A stretch of 64,000 nucleotides of DNA, from assembly GCA_027605045.1 (NCBI GenBank), contig JAQFWX010000003.1:1426001-1490000 (forward strand). The letters are read 5' to 3'. The stretch comes from Phallus indusiatus (Eukaryota > Basidiomycota > Agaricomycetes > Phallales > Phallaceae). The notes beneath the pieces are model-generated. The model searched no databases and was not told where the DNA came from. It worked only from the letters and a program-made list of their open reading frames with translations. Below, one piece after another: positions 45,017-55,115 of the stretch. Position 1 is the stretch's first letter, and each line of letters begins with the position of its first letter. The position numbers and the translations under genes are program-made.

Positions 45017-48000
45017 TCAGTCTCCGAGGAACTCCTTGGGCATATCGGCGAACGAAGCAGCTCCGACTCCTAACCAGGCCAGTTGAACGATACACGCCTG
45101 TGTATGGCGATACAATCTCTCGAGAGCAGGATGAGGTGGTTTGCCTTGAGATTCTATGCCATGTTAGTTAATAATTATCAACAATGAACGAAAGCCAAAG
45201 ACGTTTGAGAAGCCAATAAACATACCAAGTATAGCTCTGTTAACTTCTTCCGCAAGCTTATCTCGCGCACTCTGGCTAACCATTTCACGCACAGATTCTG
45301 GAATTGTATGTTTCCGTCTAGTATCACGACGAGAAACTGGATGTAAACCTGTTGCTGAGCCGTTTCCTGATACTAAATTTGTTCCGCTATGTAGAGAGTC
45401 AAATCCACCATGTTCATCGTCATCGTCGTCGTCGTCACCAAAGGGATCTTCGTATGCAACCAAACTAAGAGTTCGTTTATATATACTTTGAACTTCTGGC
45501 CGGGGATCCGTTTTGTAGTCTGCTTGCAATGCTTGTCCTAACGTTAATGCCATCTGAAGAAGGTATTGGGAAGTTGTGGCAATGGGTACTATTGGTGGTG
45601 TCGACGATGATAACGTGTCTTCAGGCGGTTTCAAAGATGCTCCATTTGTTCCATTAGTCCCATTTGTGGCCAGACCCATTGAGTCGACTGTGGTAATCAC
45701 AGCAGTTCCGCCATTAGACAACATGTTGCCAAAATTCCTCTCGCCATTCACAACAGCATCACCATCGTCATCCACATCCATACTGTCCATATCCGAACAG
45801 AAAATCTGACTTTCACGTTCCTTTCCCTTTCGTGTTTGTCCCACTTTAGAAATCCTAGCCGCTTCTAACACCATCTCCACAAACTGCCTGCAACGCAACT
45901 TGAATAATATCATCCCTTCATCGAGACTTAGTACGTCCGGGTAGTACTTTTTCGTTTGGGCCAACGCGGTATCAATCTTGCCGCAAGTGATTGCACGAAC
46001 GATATTCTGCCGAGTGGCGCTTTCCGATGGGGTCTTCGACGACTGAAGCATTGAGCTCTCAGCAGTGCCTGCATCAGAATCCTTCAACATCGAGCCCTCG
46101 GCATCTATCATCATCCCTTCTTGTACTTTCTCCTCCTCTTGCGACATGCTCTCTTTCCGCTCTCCTGCTTCTCCCGCCTTAGCTTTTGCAGAATTACTAT
46201 CCCTCAACTGTCGCTCGAATTGTTCCTTCAAAGCCTGTGAGGTCCGAGAGTACCCGTGATGCGCAAGGTAACCCATAATCAAATCATGCACGGGCCGATC
46301 CACACATTCTTCTTGCTTATCTTTGTTCGCCAAGCTCTTCTTCTCATCTATCTTCTCCTCCTTGATCGACTCACCAATCTCTTGTTTTACAAAAAACTTC
46401 GAGCCATTAACATTCTTAATGCCAATACGAGAACGCATGATAATCCCCCAGATATCATTGCGCGACTGCTCCACATGACTTTCAATGTCGAACATGAAAG
46501 CGTCTTGTCCAAAATTTGCGCGAATTGACTCATTCGATGTACGGAGACCAACAGTAGGATATAATTCTCCCGCGGCAGTCAGGTTGTTGAATACCGGACC
46601 AAGGAGACGGCCATTGTTGGTGAAGAAAGCTTGACCCGTACTGAAATCAATACCACATCCCACAATGTCACCAGCTGGTCGGACGAAAAGAATAAGAATT
46701 TTTAACATGATAAAGAGAAAGCGTGAAACGCACTTGTAAATTTGGGACCATAAACTGATCCTTCTCCTTCTGATGCGAAAGAAAAACCATCTTCACCATG
46801 ATAACCCCAAGATTTTTTCTCAAGTCCAGGAAGTTTGGACAGCTTTGCTGTGCGAACACCAAATCTAAACATAATGAGACCCTAAAATGAATCGTGAAAA
46901 GATCGCTGTTCTTACCCTATCCCAATATGTCTATTCAAATTGAAGGTCGAGTGAATACAATCGATGAATAGAAAAAACGATAACAATACTTACCCTTTCA
47001 CACCTTTGTTAAGAATCTTAATTTCATAATAATATACTCCACATGCGGGCGGAATTGGAAAATTCGTTCGAGCTGCTGCTGCGTCTTTGTCACCGGCCAG
47101 CATGGAACCTACGCCAATACGTAAGACACATATCGAGCACACAATTTCCATAAATAAGCGTACCATGAAATGTCAAATCTCTACCATCAACGGAAACGGA
47201 AAGACTAGGACATCGGTCATCACCGTCGCTCCATCTTGTCGGAAGTTTCATGAAGGTATCAACATCTGGTCTCCTGGAAACAGACGGGGTAACAGTTCGA
47301 CCTCTGCCTCGTGTTGTAGCTTCATCTCGATCAGAATTACTGTCTTCATCACTATGATTTCGATCTGAGGACATGGATCGTCGCAATTTGGTAGCGGCTG
47401 AGCTAGCATGGAGAGACTGAAGACGATAAGGATCCGGAGGCTGTGGGACAGAAGATTCTGGTTCCGAAAGAAGGATATGGCGGAAAGCGGAATACTCCAA
47501 ATATGATGGCCGAGGAAAGGAAGTTGCGTGAGGTGAGGGCGGTGGAATAATAATTGATGTCTGAGAAGGAGGTAGAACTGGTGCGGAGACGGTGCGGTGG
47601 GAGACGTTGGAATGTGGGGTATTTGTCGAAGAAGGACCTCGCCGTGCTCTTGTTGGGGAGATAGACGGTCCACGTGTTGATGATGAGGGTAATACCGGTG
47701 CTGAAATGATAGCACCAGCTGTCCCTGCGTAGTTTGACGGCGGGAAAGATGAGGCAGGGGAGCCGGATGGGACCGACATACTCGTAGAGAATGGCGTTCC
47801 GCGGATGATTCTTGGCACAAATTACTACTATTATTATTAAAGTTATTAGAGCTATTGAAAGAAGCCCTGCGAGAAGTTGGCATGTTCAACGACATTTGAA
47901 GCTGCTGAGTTGAATCAAGAGAGGCTCTGGGATTCCGGCGCGGCGGGTGCATGTTGATAGTGATGTTGAGGAGATCATCAATTCTGGTCGTCGTGCCATG

Positions 48001-48063
48001 TGATGAAATCGACGGTGAAGTCGACGAAGATGGAAGAGAGCCTGGTCGTCCTACTCCAGTCAT
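45017..48063 (-). CDS. SPRY-LisH-CTLH-CRA protein (RanBPM / GID1-like)
   Basis: Scaffold of the GID/CTLH ubiquitin ligase. Ser/Pro-rich N-terminus (MTGVGRPGSLPSSS at 48063). The SPRY domain starts around 47060 (FPIPPACGVYYYEIKILN, HIGIG, KSWGYHGEDGF, VGCGIDFSTGQAFFTNNG). LisH is at about 46310-46220 (DLIMGYLAHHGYSRTSQAL), CTLH at 46010-45900 (NIVRAITCGKIDTALAQ), and the CRA region continues to 45250, interrupted by Ser/Asn-rich and eight-Asp stretches (about 45420-45445). The last exon gives KPPHPALERLYRHTQACIV and ends EFLGD, TGA 45017-45019. Near 47822-47850 the N-terminal frame shifts by one at an AAT/TAG-rich run followed by TTT, so the N-terminus may start lower or the run may be mis-sized. 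Domain part unaffected. Confidence 0.88.
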
Positions 48064-49104
48064 GAAGGATACAGGAAAGAGACAACGGTGCTTAGAAATG
48101 TCTGTCACAACGTTATGCTTATTTTGCTACAGTCACCAAGACTCAGTCTGTCCTTAGCCTCATGGCACTTGGAAAACAACACGGCTACAATTAAGGAATA
48201 TATTATGCAAACATAGGCCGACGAACGGGCACGGCGTACGGAGGAAGGAAGTCCCCTTTGTTACGGGTAGTGAGACCTTTGGTAACTTACGATATACGCA
48301 AATGCGATACTAACTTGGTCCGAGGTCGTGAGTCATCAAATTTGGCACTACTGCACATCCTTTCATTCCTTTCATTAGAGACAATGACAATGCGTCCATC
48401 TTTTGTCCACTGTCTTTGTCTCTCTTTCAAGTTGAGAAACAAGGGATCCTAAATGTCAAGGAATAACGTTAACAAAGATAATGAAACCCGAGTTATTTGT
48501 CGTGCGTTTTCTACTATTTAAAAATTCGAAGATCATACAGAAAAGATCACGTTTCTCTCAGAAGAGATTTGAACAGGTGGTTCTGCATATTTAGAGACTA
48601 TTCAATTCTGCCGTCAAAGCTTTCAGTGTTGACCTAGTCTTTCCCATGAGAAAGGGACACCAAGCAATGAAGATAAAATGAAGGTCAAATAACTGGTTTT
48701 ATTCGAAATAAAATCACCATGAAAGCGTGAGGTGAGTCGGTTTTCACTCCTGGTTATACATTTTTCTTGAACTTCGTGAGACCGCCGCAGTCTTCTAATC
48801 ACACTCCACCAGCGCCTAACATTTACGAGACTCTTAAACCTATTTGCGACAGAAATATCCTCTTAAGATTGGGGGTATGAATATAGTCAAGAGAGATTTA
48901 GATATCAACGTTTCCGGTTCGCTCCAGTTCGTAAAACTCGTTATCAAGAAGTAGGGCTCCGAAGGACGTCGATTCACCGTCATACAAACCAGCCAAACGT
49001 GCCGACTCCCGAGAACCTCGCTGCGTATGAGGCGGTGTTGATAGGAGCGATGATACTGAGATGCTACTGTTTTCTTGCTTGACGATGGCAGTTTAATCTT
49101 CTGG
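48064..49104. other. Gene-poor boundary of the accessory island
   Basis: No gene recognised. From here to about 59 kb the density of intact genes drops sharply and relics appear. Confidence 0.4.
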
Positions 49105-49600
49105 ACTACATAACTTGTGGCAGCGACGTCTGCATTCTGTTCCAAATCCCGCTCAGGATCATTGGCATCGACCACTTGCGCTTCTTGACGAATATCATAG
49201 CTCTTAGTGAAATGTGATAGAGAGTCATTCCAGTACCCCAGGGAATATTTGACCATCTGGATCCGCAGAGACAATAATAACGTAAACTCGAACACGGTTC
49301 CCAATCACGGAGATTTCCCTCGCAGCAAGCCGAATCACTTGGGCAACGTGACCACAAAAGTGTTAGATTTCAACGAGTAGTACAACAGGGTTGGCGTCGG
49401 GGAAAGAATACGCGGTGTTGGCAACACCTGCAATTATGTCTTTAGAATCCGCCTCCTTCCTTGAAGCTCTGGAGACGGTCAGATAATCAACGCCGATAAA
49501 TTCACAAGTTTAACTATCTACTGCGAGTAGCGCGATCTGGAAGCGAGGCTCAAAGGTGAACCAATAACTGGACCGGTTGGTGATATTCAACAATCGAGGA
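49105..49600. repeat. Duplicated segment A, copy 1
   Basis: Similar to 54440-55115 over several blocks. Examples are a block around the shared string CAGGATCATTGGCAT (49149 versus 54483), a block around CACTTGGGCAACGT, and a block around CTCAAAGGTGAAC. On the minus strand a stretch reads VAQVIRLAAREISVIGNRVR and the copy reads VAQVTQFAAGEISSAGNR, so it was probably once coding. The family is not recognised. Confidence 0.65.
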
Positions 49601-49688
49601 CGATGACTTTTGAATCCCCCTATTGGTAACACTGTCACAAGGCCATCCGACGAGTTATCTACTTGCGCTTTCTTACTACCATTCCGCC

Positions 49689-51800
49689 ATGGATTCAGCT
49701 TATATGAACAAGAGTGAGTGGCACCTGTTGTTGTTGTTCCCCTTTGTTACGAGTGCTGAGCGTTTCTCGCAGAGATCGTTGACCTTACGGACGACGAGCT
49801 CATTGCGCTCGGGTTCCTGGGTGAAAGTGAGCCCCTTCGTCATTACACACGTTCATCTCCCACTCATTATCGCCCGTCCAACCTTGTAGACGTTGCTCCG
49901 GGAGTTAAAAGTATCGTCGAAGAGGTGAAGGCCAATCCCCATCTCCTGGGCTGTAAATCTCTCCACCTTTTTTTGGCGTGTTTCATTTCCCACTTACTCG
50001 CACCTTCTTCCGTTTTCAGCTGTGACCTGCTTCATGGTCGACTGTGCCAGGCGCACTAATACTCGGTCCATACTCCCCCACTCTCCCGCCTATCACGCCA
50101 TCAGCGAGGCCGAGACCCTCTACTCGGACGCTCACGCCATCGTCGCTCCCGACCTGATCTCCAAATACGAGATGAACTTTTGGTACCACGGCATCTCCGG
50201 CAACCCTCCTAAGCTTTTGTGGCGTTCCGATTTCGAGACGAATCCCTTCCCCGTCCCCCCATCTGGAACTAACTTCTTCAAGATCCCCACCAAAACTACC
50301 CACGGCGTCTTCAACACGCCGCTCAATGACGTGTGGGACGATACCGTCGCTCCTCAGATCCTGGCGTCGATGAAGGCCCGTGGCCTCAAGTACTCCGCGC
50401 TCAAGACGGCTCGCTTCTCGATCGTCGAAGAAAGCGGGGACGAGACTTTTGGCCCATAGTTGTGTGGATCGCCGTTCGTCCCAACACCACCAATGCCAGG
50501 GCCGTTCGCGACGCCACGCCAGATATCCTCCGTATCCTTGCTGATGCCAGATCACCGGTGTGGTTGTCGAATGGTACGAGGCGTCGGTTGTTAGGCTGGT
50601 AGGCCCGCCTCTGATGAGTGTCGAGCACAATACCAGTGCTGCGTTTGGGTTGAATCACCCGTTCAACACCGGCCTGGGCATCCCCATCGCCAGGCAGTCC
50701 GACGATGCGCAGGGCACCCTCACGCTCTTGTTCAAGGAGATGAAGACAAGCAGCGGCGACCCCAGTGAGAGGATCCTCGCCCTCACCAACAAACACGTCG
50801 TCTCCGTCGACACCACCACCGATTACGAGTTCGACGGAACCAATCCTCAGCACATTCTCGTTTGTGGTGATCGCCGTCTCGCTCGTGCCGTCATCGAGAT
50901 CGAGGACGCTGTCGTCACGGGGCTCCGCGACGTCATCAGACTTGCCGGAGAAGTCAAGGTCTTGAAGTCCAAGTTAGGCACGTCGAAAGAGAACAAGACG
51001 GCTCTGAGACGCAAGAAGGTCGCTTTGGACGAGAAGAACGAGGACAATGCCGTTCTTCAGGCCTTCGTCAAAGCCAGCGCGGACTGGCAAGACCCAAACG
51101 ACCGCAGGTTTGGCGTCGTTGACTGGGCTCCCAAGATCTCCGTTGGCAGGGTTGACGACCGCCGCTACACTCGCGACATAGCTACAATCGCGGTCGATAA
51201 GGAGAAGCTTGAGAATTTCGAGGCTAACATTATTGATCTAGGTGCGTTCTGTTCTGTTCCTCTCCTTCATTCCAATCTCATCTGCTAATATTCAACTTTT
51301 CAGGAAATCAATACACCGTTGATCAGCTCGAGAAACTCTTCTGGCCCGTCGCTGCTGGTCGTGAGCTCAGAACGATACCAGCCGACCTCCAGCTCCCCAT
51401 CCGTTGCGCTCTTCCTCGCCGCCTCGTCATCAATCCTGACACGCAGGACAAGAATGGTGAACCCCTCTACGTCGTGGCTAAGTACGGCAACACGACCAAG
51501 CTTACCTTGGGTCGCTACTCGGGTATGGATGCCTATATCTGCACCGACCTCGGACTCGAGTCTAGAGAGGTGGTCGTCTACAACTATAGCAAGACTTCTG
51601 GCAACTTTTCGGATCACGGCGACTCGGGCTCTCTCATCTTCACGGGTGACGGCGAGGCGCTCGCCATTCTGCACTCAGGAATGCCTCGAGGCATGTACAA
51701 CCATGTCACCTATGGTACACCCATCTCGTGGGTTATCAAGCAGATCCTCGTCAAGTATCCCTTCGCCGAGTTCTATGGCATCACCTACACCCTCGACTAA
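49689..51800 (+). pseudogene. Trypsin-like-fold protein, copy 1; two apparent 1-nt deletions
   Basis: Starts MDSAYMNK, then KIVDLTDDELIALGFLG and VAPGVKSIVEEVKANPHLLG on small exons, then a long N-terminal domain of unknown function (TCFMVDCARRTN, ISKYEMNFWYHGISGNPP). The C-terminal half has a serine-protease-like triad: ALTNKHVVSV (His codon 50794-50796), FGVVDWAP (Asp 51121-51123) and SDHGDSGSLIF (Ser 51624-51626), with a coiled-coil-like insert between the first two. It ends FYGITYTLD, TAA at 51800, after one intron at about 51241-51303. Compared with copy 2, a base is missing near 50454 (in-frame TAG at 50457-50459) and another near 50549, so the middle segment VVWIAVRPNTTNARAV reads in a third frame. 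The rest is open and conserved, so this is either a young pseudogene or an intact gene with two assembly errors. About 640 residues if intact. Confidence 0.7.
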
Positions 51801-51829
51801 GCGCAGGCACATCCAATCGCCTTATCTCC

Positions 51830-52150
51830 TCATTGTTAAAACCCGCATCTTGCGTTCTGGTTTGCGGAACAGGCGGAGCCATTATGCTGACCATGGACAC
51901 AACGTCCTTGGTAGATCATTCGGCTGGTATTGGTATGTTCAGCCAAGCTACGGCACATGTTCCCAACGCAAAGTTCCAGCAAGTCGATATGATTACTTGG
52001 GATCCCTCTGAATCTAGTTCATACGACTTAACATTCGCGTCTCATTGTTGTTACAACCTTTCGATTGCTCAAACCAAGTCTCTTGTATATAAAATGTGGC
52101 GATGGGGGACTTTGGACAGTCGTAATGCCAAGTCTGATGAAAATGTTGGG
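51830..52150 (+). pseudogene. SAM-dependent methyltransferase fragment
   Basis: An isolated open stretch reads ASCVLVCGTGGAI (motif-I-like VLxxGxG), DHSAGIGMFSQATAHVPNAK, FQQVDMITWDP and YDLTFASHCCYNLS. Order and spacing fit a class I methyltransferase core (motif I, motif II, post-motif ASHxxYNL). There is no start, no C-terminal half, and the Gly-rich loop has lost a glycine, so it is called a relic. Confidence 0.55.
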
Positions 52151-52194
52151 TAGAAGGTTTCCATAATAGTTTTATCGGATACAACTTTAACATG

Positions 52195-52734
52195 CCACGT
52201 TCGGAACGGAAGCTGCGTGGGTCGAATTACGCACGTAGTGACATAGATGACTGCAGACTCCAGCAAAAGTATAACCTAGACATTATCACCGGAACACGAT
52301 ACAAAAGCACCCCAAGATCGTACTTACCCAACGCACCACCTGGTGGTGTACATAGCTGGGACCCAAAAGCAAACTTATCAGCTGGGGTGCCAATTTCTCA
52401 GCTGACACGGTACTCAGTCTAAATGTTTAGCACTAAGCAAGTTGACGGGAAGTTTCGGTATGTTTATTCATCACGTCTTCGATGTATTTTTTTCTATACA
52501 ATCTCTTTTTTGGTAGATTATATCGAGCTCACGTTCTCAAAAGTATTATCTTCGCTACCGTTTCCCGCGGATGTGTTCCAAATTGAGATGATGGTTCGTG
52601 CCAAAGCTATGGGATACACTGTAGGGAAGATTTCCATAACGTTCGTCGATCGTCTTTACGGAGAAAGCAAGCTGGGCCGAAGCAAATTTGTGAATTATGC
52701 TAAAGGCGTTGGGCAACTATTCGTTGGCGTATGA
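52195..52734 (+). pseudogene. Dolichol-phosphate mannosyltransferase (DPM1) C-terminal relic
   Basis: Reads RLQQKYNLDIITGTRYKSTP and PGGVHSWDPKAN. After a broken frame around 52375-52460 with in-frame stops, LYRAHVLKSIIFAT follows, then EMMVRAKAMGYTVGKISITF and VDRLYGESKLGRSKFVNYAK to a stop at 52734. This order matches the DPM1 catalytic domain C-terminal half. The N-terminal half with the DxD nucleotide-sugar site is absent, so this copy cannot be functional. An intact DPM1 is expected elsewhere in the genome. Confidence 0.8.
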
Positions 52735-52983
52735 GTTATGTTTTCTGCGCACTTCGACTTTCTATTTTTTCTCTCTCAGAATTGGATTCACTGAGCTAAA
52801 ACTTTGGATATGACGCGTGAATTTCTCCTACAGTCTCAAATTTCACGACAGAATCCTACGAACTTTACGCTGCACGCAGCTGACTAAGCTGCTTGGGCGG
52901 ACCTCAAAACGCGAAAGGAGGGGTAACGCTGTCACAAGGCCACAGGCATTGATGAGTACATTCGTGAACCGTTTTCCTTCGCC

Positions 52984-54125
52984 ATGGATCCAGCATATAT
53001 GGACAAAAGTGAGTAGCATCTGTCGCTCCCATTCATGACAAGTGCTTAGCATTTCATGCAGAGATTGTTGACCTTACGGACGACGAGCTCATTGCCCTCG
53101 GGTTTCTCGGTGAAAGTGAGCCCCTCCGTCATTGCACACGTCCATCTCCCAATCATTATTGCTCATCCATATTATAGACGTTGCTCCGGATGTCAAAAGT
53201 ATCGTCGAAGAGGTGAAAGCTCGCCCCGATCTTCTGGGCTGTAAGTCCCTCTATCTCCTTTTTTGGTGTGTTTCATTTCCCGCTTACTCACGCCTTCCGT
53301 TTTCAGCTGTGACCTGCTTCATGGTCGACTGTGCCAGGCGCACTAATGCTCGGTCCATGCTCCCCCACTCTTCCACCTCTCCCGCTATCAGCGAGCCCGA
53401 GATCCTCCGTCCGGAGCCCACCAACGACTCGGACGCTCACGCCATCATCGCCCCCGACCTGATCTCCAAGTATGAGATGAAATTCTGGTACCACGGCATC
53501 TCTGGCGACCCTCCCCAGCTTTTGTGGCGTTCCGATTTCGAGACCAACCCTTTCCCCATCCCCCGCCTGGAACCAACTTCTTCAAGATCCCCACTAAAAC
53601 TGTCCACGGCGTCTTCAACACACCGCTCAATGACGTGTGGAAAGACGTCGCTCCTAAAATCCTGGCGTCGATAAAGGCCCGTGGCCTCCAGTGCTCCGCG
53701 CTCCTGAAGGCTCGCTTCTCGACCTCCGAGGAAGGCAAGGAGGAGACTTTTGGCCCCGTAGTTGTGTGGATCGCCGTTCATCCCAACACCACCAATGCCA
53801 GGGCCGTTCGCGATGCTACGCCAGACATCCTTCATATCCTCGCTGACGCCAAGATCACCGGTGTCGTCGTCGAATGGTACGAGGGGTCAGTTGTTAGGTT
53901 GGGTGGATGAGCGTCGAGCACGATACTTGTGCTATGTTTGGGCTGGATCGCCCGTTTAACACCTGTCTAGATCACCATTGCCAAGCAGTTCGACGATGTG
54001 CAAAGCACCCTCACTTTTCTGATCAAGGAGATGACTTCAGCGAGAGGATTCTCAACGTTGCCGAATCACCGAATCACCAAGTCACCCAAATCATCAAACA
54101 CGGCGGGAACTCCGCGGTGTATTAG
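52984..54125 (+). pseudogene. Trypsin-like-fold protein, copy 2; truncated
   Basis: Clearly homologous to copy 1 with the same small leader exons (MDPAYMDK, KIVDLTDDELIALGFLG, VAPDVKSIVEEVKARPDLLG) and N-terminal domain (TCFMVDCARRTNARSML, ISKYEMKFWYHGISGDPP). A base is lost from a C-run near 53567, and the CCCGCCT block of copy 1 is missing near 53905. Homology stops shortly after SVEHDTCAMFGLDRPFNT, around 54125, before the protease-like triad. The whole catalytic-like half is missing. Copy 2 retains the sequence at both positions where copy 1 has lost a base, so the two copies are broken independently. Confidence 0.75.
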
Positions 54126-54439
54126 GCAATATTGGTAAGAGCTTTCGTGCAACGGCGGGCTCCAACAAAAAAAAACCGTCACAAAATTTTTAAAAGTAAA
54201 TTGTACTTCTGCTTCGCTTTTCTTATTCTCTTTCTCTCGCCTTAGCTACTAATTAGTCTTGTTCGTGTGATGACGTCATTACCTCATTGAATGCAGAGCC
54301 GCGACTCGTTTTATTTTGTAATTCGATAGGACTTAATATAATACTATCATCTCCTTAACCTCTCTTTCTTAAAACTCTCAAACTCGAGTCAAAGCCTGAA
54401 ATAAATACGTTGATGGCGCTGCTTCGTGTTCTCGAATTT

Positions 54440-55115
54440 CTCAACTTTTAGCAACAAGCTTTCGACGTTCCAAATCACGCGCAGGATCATTGGCATTGAC
54501 ATTTTGCGCTTTTAATTAATATAATCGCTTTAAGTGAAACTAGCCCCGGAGAATAATTGTCCGTATACACAGCATCAATATGTAATAGCATAAACTTGAA
54601 CACGGTTCCCAGCTGAAGAGATTTCCCCCGCAGCAAACTGAGTCACTTGGGCAACATAACCACAAAATGTTAAATTTCAATTAGTGGCACAACAATTTTG
54701 GCGTAGGAGGGAGAACTTGTGGTGGTGGTGGTGGTGGTGCCCCCATGGCTTTGGAATCCGAGTTGAATCAAGCTCTCGAGTGGCACTTAAGCAAAGCTTA
54801 GCCGAGTCGGCGAGATAAGCCGTAGGCCGGAGAACTGGCTCGGCTGCCGATGGTGCTTGTGGTGGTGTGACTGACACCCAATCCAACGCTGAGTTGGCTT
54901 GCCAAATACCTTAGAATTGAAGCATGACCTATTTTAGAGCCAAATTTAGAGACGAAATTTCATCAGCTAGCCGGCTCTGAGAAACCGAGCCGAGCTAAAT
55001 ACATCGAAACCCAGACAGCCAGCGCGAGACAACCAGATGACCGACGCCAATAAATTTAGCTATCTATCCTGAAAGCGAGACTCAAAGGCGAACAAACAGC
55101 TGAACCGATTGCTGA
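54440..55115. repeat. Duplicated segment A, copy 2, with an insertion
   Basis: Homologous to 49105-49600 on both sides of an extra piece of roughly 280 nt (about 54725-55005) that starts with a GGT run. The inserted part carries a loose inverted repeat (GGCTCGGCT at 54837-54845; a related AGCCGAGC near 54988-54995), but no clean terminal repeats or target-site duplication. Confidence 0.6.
54718..54739 (+). repeat. (GGT)n microsatellite
   Basis: About seven uninterrupted TGG/GGT units at the left edge of the insertion in segment A copy 2. Confidence 0.85.

Noticed and set aside
47248..48108. Long frame through the RanBPM-like N-terminal region
   Set aside because: Its lower part is a His/Leu/Pro-rich shadow. 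Only the portion above the AAT run looks like the real N-terminus.
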